Below are positions 1 to 6,702 of a stretch of DNA of 16,636 nucleotides, piece by piece. Every line of letters starts with the position of its first letter. Within the stretch, counting starts at the first letter, position 1. The DNA is from Planctomycetes bacterium UBA2386 (GTDB taxonomy: Bacteria; Planctomycetota; UBA1135; UBA2386): contig DDSQ01000009.1 in the NCBI GenBank assembly GCA_002343845.1, forward strand, positions 19,200 through 35,835, read 5' to 3'. Below the pieces are notes generated by a model. It was given only the letters and a program-made list of their open reading frames with translations. It did not search any database and had not been told where the DNA came from. The position numbers and the translations under genes were made by a program.

Positions 1-25
1 GCGACGGAGCCCACGGATCCTGGGT

Positions 26-32
26 GAGGAGG
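26..32 (+). promoter_or_regulatory. Ribosome binding site of the first FG-GAP gene
   Basis: The sequence GAGGAGG lies 7 bases before the ATG at 40. It is one of the few strong Shine-Dalgarno sequences in this window and it fixes the start of the 851-residue protein. A TGA at 25-27 just before it could be the stop of an upstream gene, but only eight codons of that frame are in the window. Confidence 0.75.
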
Positions 33-39
33 ATCGCCA

Positions 40-2595
40 ATGCCGCTCCGCCGTCTCGTCGCCTTCGTCGCCACGTCGCTCGTCGCGAGCGCGGTCGCGC
101 AGACCCCGGTGCTGCGGGACGCACACCGCCTGATCCCGCACTACGTCCCCGATGTGCGCTCATACGCCACCGCGGACGTCAACGGCGATGGGCATCAGGA
201 TCTCGTGGTAACGGGGTACGGCGTGGCGGTCCTTCTCGGCTCCGCCGAAGGCGTGTTCCGAGACCGGCCGGACGCCTTCCCGAAGATCGACGAGGTCGTC
301 CAAGCGACCGCGTTCGCCGACCTCGATGGCGACGGCGACCTGGACTGCGCGTGCGCGTGCAGTCCAGGGACGTATTACGGGCAGCAGGGCTACGACCGCG
401 TGTTGTTCAACGACGGCACGGGGAAGTTCTCGCACTCGCCGCATGGCCCCATCTCGCTTCTCTGGAGCCACGACACCTCGATCGCTGCCGGAGACATCGA
501 CGGTGATGGTGATGCGGACCTGCTGATCGGCAGCCCGCCACCGGCCTACGGCGCCACCACCAGACTCTATCTCAACAACGGCGCCGGTCAGTTCACCCTG
601 GACTCCTCGAGGCTGCCGCACCAGTCGGGCGGCACGAACGTGATCGTGATGTTCGATCAGGACGGCGACGGGGATCTGGACGTCTACTTCGGAAACAAGT
701 GGGGCCCGACCGGGATCCTGCAACCATCGGTCGGCGATCAGCTCTTTCGCAACAACGGGACCGGTTTCTTCACGCAGGCTCCACTGCTCTCGTACGCCGG
801 CAACAACACGCTCGACGTCTACGCGCGTGACTTCGACGGCGACGGCGACGTCGACATCATGGCGCGACAGGTGTCGACCAGCGGAGTGCCCGTGTTCCAC
901 TACTACCGGAACGACGCCGGCGTGTACACCGACTTCGTGCCCGTGCTGCCGCCCGGCACCACGAATGTCCTGCAGTCGCTGGTAGGTGACTGGAACGCCG
1001 ATGGCATGCTCGACTTCGCGGTCCGCGTCACCGCCGGGGCCCTGTTCATGGTGCAGACAACCCCAGGCCACTTCACGCACAGCACCTTGCCGCCGCTGGT
1101 CACCGGCGATCGACACCTGTTCGCGCACGATTTCGAAGGTGATGGCGACTCCGACATCCTCGCATCGACGCCATCGTTCATCGGATCGTGGCCATGGCCA
1201 TGCCCATCAACCGCGACCTGGTTCCGCAACCTCGGCACTGCCTGGAACCTCCCGCCTGTAGAGCCGCTACCACCAGGTCCGTCGGGTAGCTGGTTCCAGC
1301 TGCACGACTTCGACCGCGACGGGCATCTCGACTTCCTTGGCTCGCCGCACGGACGCCCGGGGTCGATCTGGCGTGGGGACTCTTCCGGCAGACTCACCGC
1401 CGTTCCCGCGTCGCAACTCGGTGACTTCGCGACCGCGATTTCGAGCTGGAGTGGCACTCTGCTGTTCGGCGATCTCGACGGTGATGGGGACACGGACATC
1501 GTGTGCACGAGCCGCCAGGAACCGTACACGTCGGTGCCTACATCTCGTCTGTACTGGAACACCCCGAGCGGCTTGTCGGTGTCGGTTCTCCCATGGCACG
1601 CCGAACAGGGAGCGGTCGGAGACATCGACGGCGACAACGACCTCGATGTGGTGCTGTTCGGTTTCAACACGCGCATCGTGATGAAGAACAACGGGAGCGG
1701 CGTCTTCACGACCAGCACGGTGACCGTTCTCAACTCCTATGTCTCACGTCGGGTCATCCTCGCCGACTTCGACGGCGACACGGATCTCGACGTCGGCGTC
1801 GTCTCGAACGGCTACCTCGCGAACGATGGCACCGGCACGTTCACGCTGACGCCGATCCCGGCGTTGTCCGGCTCTACGATCGTCATCCCCGTGGATGTCG
1901 ATGGCGACGGGGACCTCGACATCGTCGACGACGGAACGCCCAATGTTTCTCGAAGCGTGCTTCGCAACAACGGCGCCGGCGGCTTCATCGCCACGCCGAT
2001 GCAGCACATTCCGGGATCGTCCCTCGTGCTCGGTGCGGCTGATCTCGACAACGACGGCCTGCCCGAGCTGATCGAGAACGTCCCCTTGCCGAACGGGAGC
2101 GCAGAGCCCCGGATCCTGCACAACCTGGGCAACGGCGCCTTCAAGCCTCTGCGCAACTCGTTCGGGGACTGGCTGAATCTCGGGATCTTCGAATCCGGTG
2201 ACATCGACGGCGACGGCGATCTCGACGTGTTCACGGGAACACTCGCCCTACGCAACCAGCACCATCAGGTCGAGAGGCTCGGATGGCCCATCGTCGGATG
2301 CCCGCTGCGCATCGGAGTGTCGGGCCGTGCGTGCGATTCCTACACGCTCGGCGTCGCTCTCACGCTGGCTCCGACCCCTCTCGTGCTGCCCGGCATCGGC
2401 AGGCTGTGGCTCGATCCCGCTTCGATCTTCGTCGTCGCGAATGGCAACTACGGCCCTGATGGCCAGGGCATGTTCGTGGCCGCGGTCCCCAACGACCCCC
2501 AGTTGATCGGGCTGACGCTCTACTGGCAGGCGCTCTCGGCCGGCAGCCAGCTCCATCTGAGCAACCTCGAGACCACGACGCTGGCGCCGCGCTGA
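40..2595 (+). CDS. Secreted FG-GAP/VCBS repeat protein with planctomycete-type C-terminal domain
   Basis: An 851-residue exported protein. Residues 1-20 form a signal peptide ending in AVA, with likely cleavage before Gln21. I count 14 Asp-rich loops of the DxDGDGDxD type between residues 46 and about 735, for example DVNGDG at 46 and DIDGDGDLD at 721. In FG-GAP/VCBS families such loops bind calcium and sit in integrin-like beta-propeller blades; 14 loops would fit two propellers of about seven blades, which is inference. From about residue 753 the pattern changes to a hydrophobic, beta-rich end with LWLDPA, YWQAL and LSN motifs. From memory, this resembles the C-terminal domain of many secreted planctomycete proteins. 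The start is set by a strong GAGGAGG. The ligand or role is unknown; adhesion or surface display is plausible. There is no catalytic motif. A hand count of one 60-base line gave about 63% GC, lower than the genes further right. Confidence 0.9.
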   Translation: MPLRRLVAFVATSLVASAVAQTPVLRDAHRLIPHYVPDVRSYATADVNGDGHQDLVVTGYGVAVLLGSAEGVFRDRPDAFPKIDEVVQATAFADLDGDGDLDCACACSPGTYYGQQGYDRVLFNDGTGKFSHSPHGPISLLWSHDTSIAAGDIDGDGDADLLIGSPPPAYGATTRLYLNNGAGQFTLDSSRLPHQSGGTNVIVMFDQDGDGDLDVYFGNKWGPTGILQPSVGDQLFRNNGTGFFTQAPLLSYAGNNTLDVYARDFDGDGDVDIMARQVSTSGVPVFHYYRNDAGVYTDFVPVLPPGTTNVLQSLVGDWNADGMLDFAVRVTAGALFMVQTTPGHFTHSTLPPLVTGDRHLFAHDFEGDGDSDILASTPSFIGSWPWPCPSTATWFRNLGTAWNLPPVEPLPPGPSGSWFQLHDFDRDGHLDFLGSPHGRPGSIWRGDSSGRLTAVPASQLGDFATAISSWSGTLLFGDLDGDGDTDIVCTSRQEPYTSVPTSRLYWNTPSGLSVSVLPWHAEQGAVGDIDGDNDLDVVLFGFNTRIVMKNNGSGVFTTSTVTVLNSYVSRRVILADFDGDTDLDVGVVSNGYLANDGTGTFTLTPIPALSGSTIVIPVDVDGDGDLDIVDDGTPNVSRSVLRNNGAGGFIATPMQHIPGSSLVLGAADLDNDGLPELIENVPLPNGSAEPRILHNLGNGAFKPLRNSFGDWLNLGIFESGDIDGDGDLDVFTGTLALRNQHHQVERLGWPIVGCPLRIGVSGRACDSYTLGVALTLAPTPLVLPGIGRLWLDPASIFVVANGNYGPDGQGMFVAAVPNDPQLIGLTLYWQALSAGSQLHLSNLETTTLAPR

Positions 2596-2692
2596 CCCGG
2601 CGCGAATCCATGAGTGACGACGCAAGGCGCGAACGCAACACGCTCGAGGCATGGCTCCCCGGCGCCTCGATGCTCTGCCTGGCCAGCCCGGC

Positions 2693-2962
2693 ATGAGCTT
2701 CGAGTGCCGCAACGGCTGTGGCGCCTGCTGCATCGCGCCGTCGATCACGACCCCGTTCTTCGGCATGCCGAACGGCAAGCGCGCCGGGGAACGCTGCGTG
2801 CACCTCGACGAGGCGAACGCGTGCCGGCTGTTCGGGCGCCCCGAGCGGCCGCGCTTCTGCATCGACCTGCGCGCGGAGCCGTCGATGTGCGGCGCCAACG
2901 CTGCCGAGGCGATGGCGATCCTCGACGACCTCGAACGCCGCACCGGCGTGCAGCTCGACTAG
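2693..2962 (+). CDS. YkgJ-family cysteine-cluster (zinc/iron-binding) protein
   Basis: A small cytosolic protein of 89 residues. It opens with C5-x3-C9-x2-C12-C13 (ECRNGCGACC), the CxxxCxxCC signature of the YkgJ family, and has further cysteines at 35, 44, 56 and 66, eight in all. The family is thought to chelate zinc or iron; its biochemical role is not settled. The segment after the cluster (APS, then GMPNGK, then CVHLD and CRLF.RPERP) follows the short YkgJ-like branch known from enterobacteria, as I remember it. I chose the ATG at 2693 because family members start just before the cluster. An in-frame ATG at 2651 would add 14 unlike residues. Neither start has a clear Shine-Dalgarno. The gene follows the FG-GAP gene by 97 bases on the same strand and converges on the secreted-protein gene at 2959-3948. 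Confidence 0.87.
   Translation: MSFECRNGCGACCIAPSITTPFFGMPNGKRAGERCVHLDEANACRLFGRPERPRFCIDLRAEPSMCGANAAEAMAILDDLERRTGVQLD
2959..2962. other. CTAG tetranucleotide giving stop codons to two convergent genes
   Basis: The palindrome CTAG supplies TAG on the plus strand (2960-2962, end of the YkgJ-type gene) and TAG on the minus strand (2961-2959, end of the 329-residue secreted protein). The two genes therefore overlap tail to tail by four bases, with no room for a terminator between them. Confidence 0.9.
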
Positions 2963-3948
2963 CGGCCGACGCCGGGTGGCAGGCCGCTGCGCGACAGGCT
3001 GTCGAGCAGGCGCGCCGCGGTCTCGCCGAAGCCCGCGGCCTTCGCCTTCGCCTGCAGCGCCTCGGCGCGCGCCTTGCGTTCTTCCTTGGCGCCAGACCCG
3101 GCGAGATCGCACAGCTCCTCGACGACTTCGACCACCGCCGGCAACTCCTTCGCCGCGACGACGCGCCGTGCCGTCTCCTTCTGCACGTTGCTGCAGGCGA
3201 TCTTCACCTTGCCGTCGGCGGCGGTGACCGTGCCGGTCGTACTCACCTCGCTGCAGTTGCCCTTGGCGTCGATCGTGTACTCGCGTCGCAGCGCGACCAC
3301 CAACGCGTCGACCGGCTCGACGCTGCTGGCGCCGAGCTTCGGCATCTCGCCTTGCGCCATCGCCACCATGCCGGCGATTCCGGCGAGCTTCACCATCACC
3401 GGGTCCTTGCTGTCCAGTTCGGCGACGAGCACGGGCACCGTCTTCTTGCCGTCCTTCCTGGTCTCCCACTTGATCTTGAACGGCAACTCGCGCGGTTCGC
3501 CGGCGACCGGCGCCAGCATCGCGCAGGCCACCGCCTTCTTCGCCTTCCACTGCGCGGTGCTCAGCGGCGGGAACGGAAACGCCGCCCGCGTCGACGTGAA
3601 CGCGCTGGCAGTGCCCTCGGGCGACAGGGCCCCGGTCGCAGCGTCGAGCGTGAAGACCTGCGCGCGCACGATCGCCGTCTCGAACGACTCCTTCGGCAGC
3701 TGTTCTTCGAGGATCGCGACGCGCGGCGCGCCGGTGGCGTCCAGGCCGAGCGCGATCATGCGCACCGCGACGCGCCCTGCACCGCCGGAGCCGGTGCCAG
3801 CACCGTCGGTGGTCTTGTTCTCGTCCAGGACGGCGTAGGTGACGTCGGTTCCCGGTGCGAGGTTCATCCACGCGGCTGCCGGCTTCGCCTGCGCGAGCGC
3901 GAGCGGCGACACCACGACGAGGAGCGCTACCCAACGAGGAGCCACCAT
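2959..3948 (-). CDS. Secreted protein of unknown function
   Basis: A 329-residue protein I do not recognise. It has a clear signal peptide (MVAPRW, then a hydrophobic core, ending ALA before Gln20), so it should be exported. The mature part starts with MNLAPGTDVTY, a style often seen at the start of planctomycete secreted proteins that measure out a beta-rich fold. The middle is mixed beta and charged, with LPFKIKWE followed by TRKDGKK and a REYTIDAKGNCSEVST strand. Four cysteines fall in the mature part and could form disulfides. The last 45 residues are a charged Ala/Lys/Glu helix (KEERKARAEALQAKAKAAG). No catalytic or metal motif is evident. It is 46 bases downstream of the lipoprotein gene at 3995-4801 on the same strand and may be the last gene of that transcript. 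The start is the ATG at 3948, supported by the signal peptide rather than by a ribosome binding site. Confidence 0.8.
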   Translation of the reverse strand: MVAPRWVALLVVVSPLALAQAKPAAAWMNLAPGTDVTYAVLDENKTTDGAGTGSGGAGRVAVRMIALGLDATGAPRVAILEEQLPKESFETAIVRAQVFTLDAATGALSPEGTASAFTSTRAAFPFPPLSTAQWKAKKAVACAMLAPVAGEPRELPFKIKWETRKDGKKTVPVLVAELDSKDPVMVKLAGIAGMVAMAQGEMPKLGASSVEPVDALVVALRREYTIDAKGNCSEVSTTGTVTAADGKVKIACSNVQKETARRVVAAKELPAVVEVVEELCDLAGSGAKEERKARAEALQAKAKAAGFGETAARLLDSLSRSGLPPGVGR

Positions 3949-3994
3949 GCTCGAAGGCTAGCGACCAGCCCGCAGATTGCGCGGCCGCTCGGCA

Positions 3995-4801
3995 TCACAT
4001 GAAGATGGCGAGGCCGGCGAGGCACAACCAGAGAAGCTCGAGGTGAACGTCAGCACTCACCGTCAACTCGGACACCAGCCAACCGTCGCGCGATGTCGTC
4101 GATGGAGGAACCGCCAACGCGAACATCTCCAGAAACCCCTCCGGAAGTTGTTCCCGGTGGAACAGCATGATCCGCCTACCGCACCCCGCGACAACCGTTG
4201 TCTCCCGCGGAATGAGGCGTCCCCAGAACCTCAGTTCATCGCCAGGTCGGAAGAGCAGACACGCCACCGCATCTGCGTCCCGCGGGATCAGCCTCACGGC
4301 GGCGAACGGCCGTATCAGGGTCGAGAGTTCGCCAGGGCGTCCGAGCGCGCGGGCGAGCAACTCACGATCGTGGGACCAGACGATGAAGCGCTCCTCGACG
4401 TGGGCGACGAACGTGTGGATCACCGCCCCATCCCGACGCACCGTGCGGTCGCGCCAGATCGCCGTCTGCCCGATCGGCTGATCCGGTTCTCCAACCGGCG
4501 GCTCGCCGCGCAACCCCTCGTGTCCTCGATCCGTGACCCAGATGCCGCGGAACGGGCCGACGCCGACCCCACCCGGTGACTCGAAGTCACTGCCACACCA
4601 AGCAGCACGATCGATCCTTGCAGGACCGCCGTCATCGGGCACGCGTTCGAGCCGGCCGAAAGCCACGCTCTGGAACCCGGGAAGCAAGAAGCGGGCAGCG
4701 TCCGCGTACGGCAGGAGTGCTGGCGGAACGGGAGCAGGAGCGGTCGCGCAACCAGCGAGTGCGATCGAGCAGAGCCACGAGAGTCGGAACAAGCGCTGCA
4801 C
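3995..4801 (-). CDS. Putative lipoprotein of unknown function
   Basis: A 268-residue protein starting at a GTG. Residues 1-18 end in the lipobox LAGC (Cys18), so it is a predicted lipid-anchored envelope protein. The mature part begins with a Pro/Ala-rich linker (TAPAPVPPALLPY). The central part includes HVEERFIVWSHDRELLARAL, a pattern recalling repeat-type envelope proteins in which paired strand-helix units recur, but I cannot name the family. The last 15 residues (from about 254, ending LAGLAIFM) are strongly hydrophobic, which is unusual for a lipoprotein. The gene starts only 4 bases after the stop of the phosphatase-like gene at 4806-6179, so the two are probably co-transcribed and perhaps translationally coupled. 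Two hand-counted 60-base lines gave 62% and 68% GC, against 77% for a line in the DUF1592 gene. It may be faster evolving or acquired; that is weak evidence. Confidence 0.75.
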   Translation of the reverse strand: MQRLFRLSWLCSIALAGCATAPAPVPPALLPYADAARFLLPGFQSVAFGRLERVPDDGGPARIDRAAWCGSDFESPGGVGVGPFRGIWVTDRGHEGLRGEPPVGEPDQPIGQTAIWRDRTVRRDGAVIHTFVAHVEERFIVWSHDRELLARALGRPGELSTLIRPFAAVRLIPRDADAVACLLFRPGDELRFWGRLIPRETTVVAGCGRRIMLFHREQLPEGFLEMFALAVPPSTTSRDGWLVSELTVSADVHLELLWLCLAGLAIFM

Positions 4802-4805
4802 GAAG

Positions 4806-6179
4806 TCACCGGCTCGCGTTCGCGAGCAACCGCAGGCAGAGCTCCTTCACGTCGGTCGCCGCGATGCGGTCGCGCGCGAGCGTGCGGTCGCTGCACAGCA
4901 GCACCGGCCCCGCCGCGTCGTCGCCGTAGAGCCGCCCGTGCGAGCCGCGCACCATCGACGGATCGGTCGGGATCACGTCCATCAGGTAGCGGAAGCCGAG
5001 CAGCTTCTTGGCGAGGTTCTTCGCGACGCGCAGCTTCGGGAACGTGATCCTCGGGTCGACGAACAGCTCGGCCGGGTCGTAGCCGGGCTTCCGGTGGATG
5101 TCGACCGTCGGCGCGAAGTCGGGGCGGCGCGCCTCGTCGAGCCAGTAGTTGTAGGCGAACCAGCAACCGGCCTCGGCGATGCACACCAGCTCGCCGCTGC
5201 GTTCGTGGTCGATGCCGAGCTCGCGCTGCTGCGCGCGATCGAGCACGCGGGCGACGCCCGGTGTCTTCGCCAGCAGCGTGCGCACCGGCTCGAGGTCCGC
5301 GGCGTCGCGAACGTGCACGTGCGCACACTGGTGGTCGACGACCGCGAACGCGCGGCAGGCGCCGCAGTCGAGCAGCTGGCCGTGGCTCGTCTCCTGCACG
5401 CGCAAGAAGCCCTTCTCGTGCAGCAGCCGGTTCAGGAACACCGCGCGCTCCGCCTTCTCGATGCCGTACTCCGACAGCACCACGACATGCGCCTGCTTGC
5501 TGCGCGCCGCCTCGATCAGGCGCAGGCACTGCGCATCGAGATCGCGCACCGCCTGCACGCTGCGTGGATCGTCGGGCCCCCAGCGCTGATGGTCGTAGTC
5601 GAGGTGCGGCAGGTAGACGAGCTGCAGATCCGGGTCGTGCCGCGCGACCACCGCCAGCGCGGCGTCGGTGATCCAACGCGTGCTGGCGATGCCCGCCTTC
5701 GGCCCCCAGAAGTCGAACAACGGGAACGGCCCGAGCTGCTGCTGCAGCTCGACCTGCAGGCCGGGCGGCTCGCTGTAGAGGCCCGGCCGCTTGAGTCCGT
5801 TCGCGTGGTACTCCGGCCGCGGCGTCACCGACCAGTCGACGGCCGGCGCGTACATGTTCCACCACCAGAACAGCTTGCTGGTGCGCGTGCCGAAGCGTGC
5901 GCGCGCCGCCTCGTAGAGCTTCTCGCCGCGCACGAGCTGGTTCTGCTGCCGCCAGAACATCACCTGCGCCAGGTCGCGGAAGTACCAGCCGTTGCCGACG
6001 GCGCCGTGGTCGCGCGGCAGGAGCCCGGTGAGCAGCGTCGCCTGCACGCTGCACGTGACCGCCGGAAACACCGTGTCGAGCGGCGCCGTGAAGCCGTGTT
6101 GGCCGAGGCCGCGCAGGACCGGCGCGTGCTGCAGGTCCTTCGGACGGAGGCCGACCGCGAGAACGACGAGCAGCTTCAC
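4806..6179 (-). CDS. Alkaline-phosphatase-superfamily (nucleotide pyrophosphatase-like) protein
   Basis: A 457-residue protein with no signal peptide; it begins directly with the first strand of the fold (MKLLVVLAVGL), so it is probably cytosolic. Signature segments are FPAVTCSVQATLLTG, with Thr42 at the nucleophile position; HGAVGNGWYFRD; FPLFDFWGP; LPHLDYDHQ (Asp194, Asp196 and His197); LSEYG (236-239); VDHQ (Asp282, His283); HRKPGYDP; and RGSHGR (His414). The order matches phosphodiesterases of the alkaline phosphatase superfamily. It closely recalls, from memory, the family often annotated 'alkaline phosphatase family protein' that occurs next to eboABCDEF genes in cyanobacteria and other bacteria. 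No ebo gene is visible here. The usual first metal ligand Asp is Gly10, and the usual SDHG is SEYG, so the metal site is not canonical. The start is GTG at 6179. It leads a minus-strand group with the lipoprotein gene 4 bases downstream. The substrate is unknown. Confidence 0.83.
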   Translation of the reverse strand: MKLLVVLAVGLRPKDLQHAPVLRGLGQHGFTAPLDTVFPAVTCSVQATLLTGLLPRDHGAVGNGWYFRDLAQVMFWRQQNQLVRGEKLYEAARARFGTRTSKLFWWWNMYAPAVDWSVTPRPEYHANGLKRPGLYSEPPGLQVELQQQLGPFPLFDFWGPKAGIASTRWITDAALAVVARHDPDLQLVYLPHLDYDHQRWGPDDPRSVQAVRDLDAQCLRLIEAARSKQAHVVVLSEYGIEKAERAVFLNRLLHEKGFLRVQETSHGQLLDCGACRAFAVVDHQCAHVHVRDAADLEPVRTLLAKTPGVARVLDRAQQRELGIDHERSGELVCIAEAGCWFAYNYWLDEARRPDFAPTVDIHRKPGYDPAELFVDPRITFPKLRVAKNLAKKLLGFRYLMDVIPTDPSMVRGSHGRLYGDDAAGPVLLCSDRTLARDRIAATDVKELCLRLLANASR

Positions 6180-6219
6180 GCGCGCAGTGTGCCGAGCTGA
6201 TCGTCGCTACGCTACGGCG
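6180..6219. promoter_or_regulatory. Short divergent spacer between phosphatase-like gene and guaD
   Basis: Only 40 bases separate the GTG of the minus-strand gene from the ATG of guaD. Any promoters for the two must overlap here or lie inside the opposite gene. I see no convincing -35/-10 pair and no Shine-Dalgarno before guaD, so guaD may be leaderless or weakly initiated. This is inference from spacing. Confidence 0.4.
6202..6212 (+). repeat. 11-base direct repeat flanking guaD (left copy)
   Basis: CGTCGCTACGC occurs here, ending 7 bases before the guaD start, and again at 6692-6702, beginning one base after the guaD stop. The right copy also contains the end of the DUF1552 gene (its stop is at 6697-6699). 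In sequence this GC-rich, some 11-base matches are expected by chance; only the placement is notable. Confidence 0.4.
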
Positions 6220-6690
6220 ATGCCCGAGCCCTCGCGGTTCATGCAGCAGGCGCTGCAACTCGCCGTCGATTCCGTCGCCGCGGGCGGCGGCCCGTTCGGC
6301 GCCGTCGTCGTGCGCGAAGGCCGGGTGCTCGCGACGGGTCACAACCGCGTCGTGCTCGACCGCGATCCGACCGCGCATGCCGAAGTGCAGGCCCTGCGGG
6401 CCGCTGCGCGCGCGCTCGGCAGCCACGTGCTCACCGGCTGCGAAGTGTTCACGTCGTGCGAACCGTGCCCGATGTGCCTTGGTGCCCTGCACTGGGCCCG
6501 CGTCGCCCGCGTCTGGTTCGCGGCGTCGCGCCACGATGCCGCCGCCGCCGGCTTCGACGACGCGACGCTCTACGCCGAGATCGGTCGGCCGCTCGCCGCA
6601 CGCGCGCTGCCGATCGCGCCGCTGCTGCCCGAGCGCGGCGGCGAGCCGTTCGCCGCCTGGCGCGCATTCTCGGCACGCACGCCGTACTGA
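6220..6690 (+). CDS. guaD: Guanine deaminase (cytidine-deaminase fold)
   Basis: A 156-residue cytosolic enzyme that would hydrolyse guanine to xanthine and ammonia in purine salvage or catabolism. The zinc site is complete: HAE (His53, with Glu55 as proton shuttle) and SCEPCPMC (Cys83 and Cys86 as ligands). GGPFGAVVV near residue 23 and DPTAHAEVQA are typical of the family. The C-terminus PFAAWRAFSARTPY matches the closing segment of Bacillus-type GuaD (PF.AWR.F....Y), which separates it from tRNA adenosine deaminase TadA and from cytosine deaminases. Length is that of the family. The frame is open further upstream, to about 5992, but that part overlaps the phosphatase-like gene and reads as noise; homology supports the ATG at 6220. 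No Shine-Dalgarno is visible. No other purine gene is nearby, so it looks like a stand-alone gene. Confidence 0.93.
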   Translation: MPEPSRFMQQALQLAVDSVAAGGGPFGAVVVREGRVLATGHNRVVLDRDPTAHAEVQALRAAARALGSHVLTGCEVFTSCEPCPMCLGALHWARVARVWFAASRHDAAAAGFDDATLYAEIGRPLAARALPIAPLLPERGGEPFAAWRAFSARTPY

Positions 6691-6691
6691 C

Positions 6692-6702
6692 CGTCGCTAC
6701 GC
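6692..6702 (+). repeat. 11-base direct repeat flanking guaD (right copy)
   Basis: Second copy of CGTCGCTACGC; see the left copy at 6202-6212. It begins two bases past the last base of the guaD stop codon and overlaps the final codons of the DUF1552 gene on the other strand. Confidence 0.4.

Noticed and set aside
1..27. Possible tail of an upstream gene ending at TGA 25-27
   Set aside because: Only eight sense codons are available, too few to support a gene.
310..345. Tandem GACGGCGAC-type DNA repeats, as a possible satellite
   Set aside because: They simply encode the DxDGDGD calcium loops and recur at the protein repeat interval in both FG-GAP genes.
24..506. Open frame starting at the GTG before the first gene
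   Set aside because: Its product is almost entirely Arg, Pro and Ala; the signal peptide and repeats belong to the frame starting at 40.
4420..6534. Open frame of 704 codons on the minus strand across the lipoprotein, phosphatase-like and guaD region
   Set aside because: It is in a different frame from the recognised phosphatase-like protein and lipoprotein and is an out-of-frame shadow.
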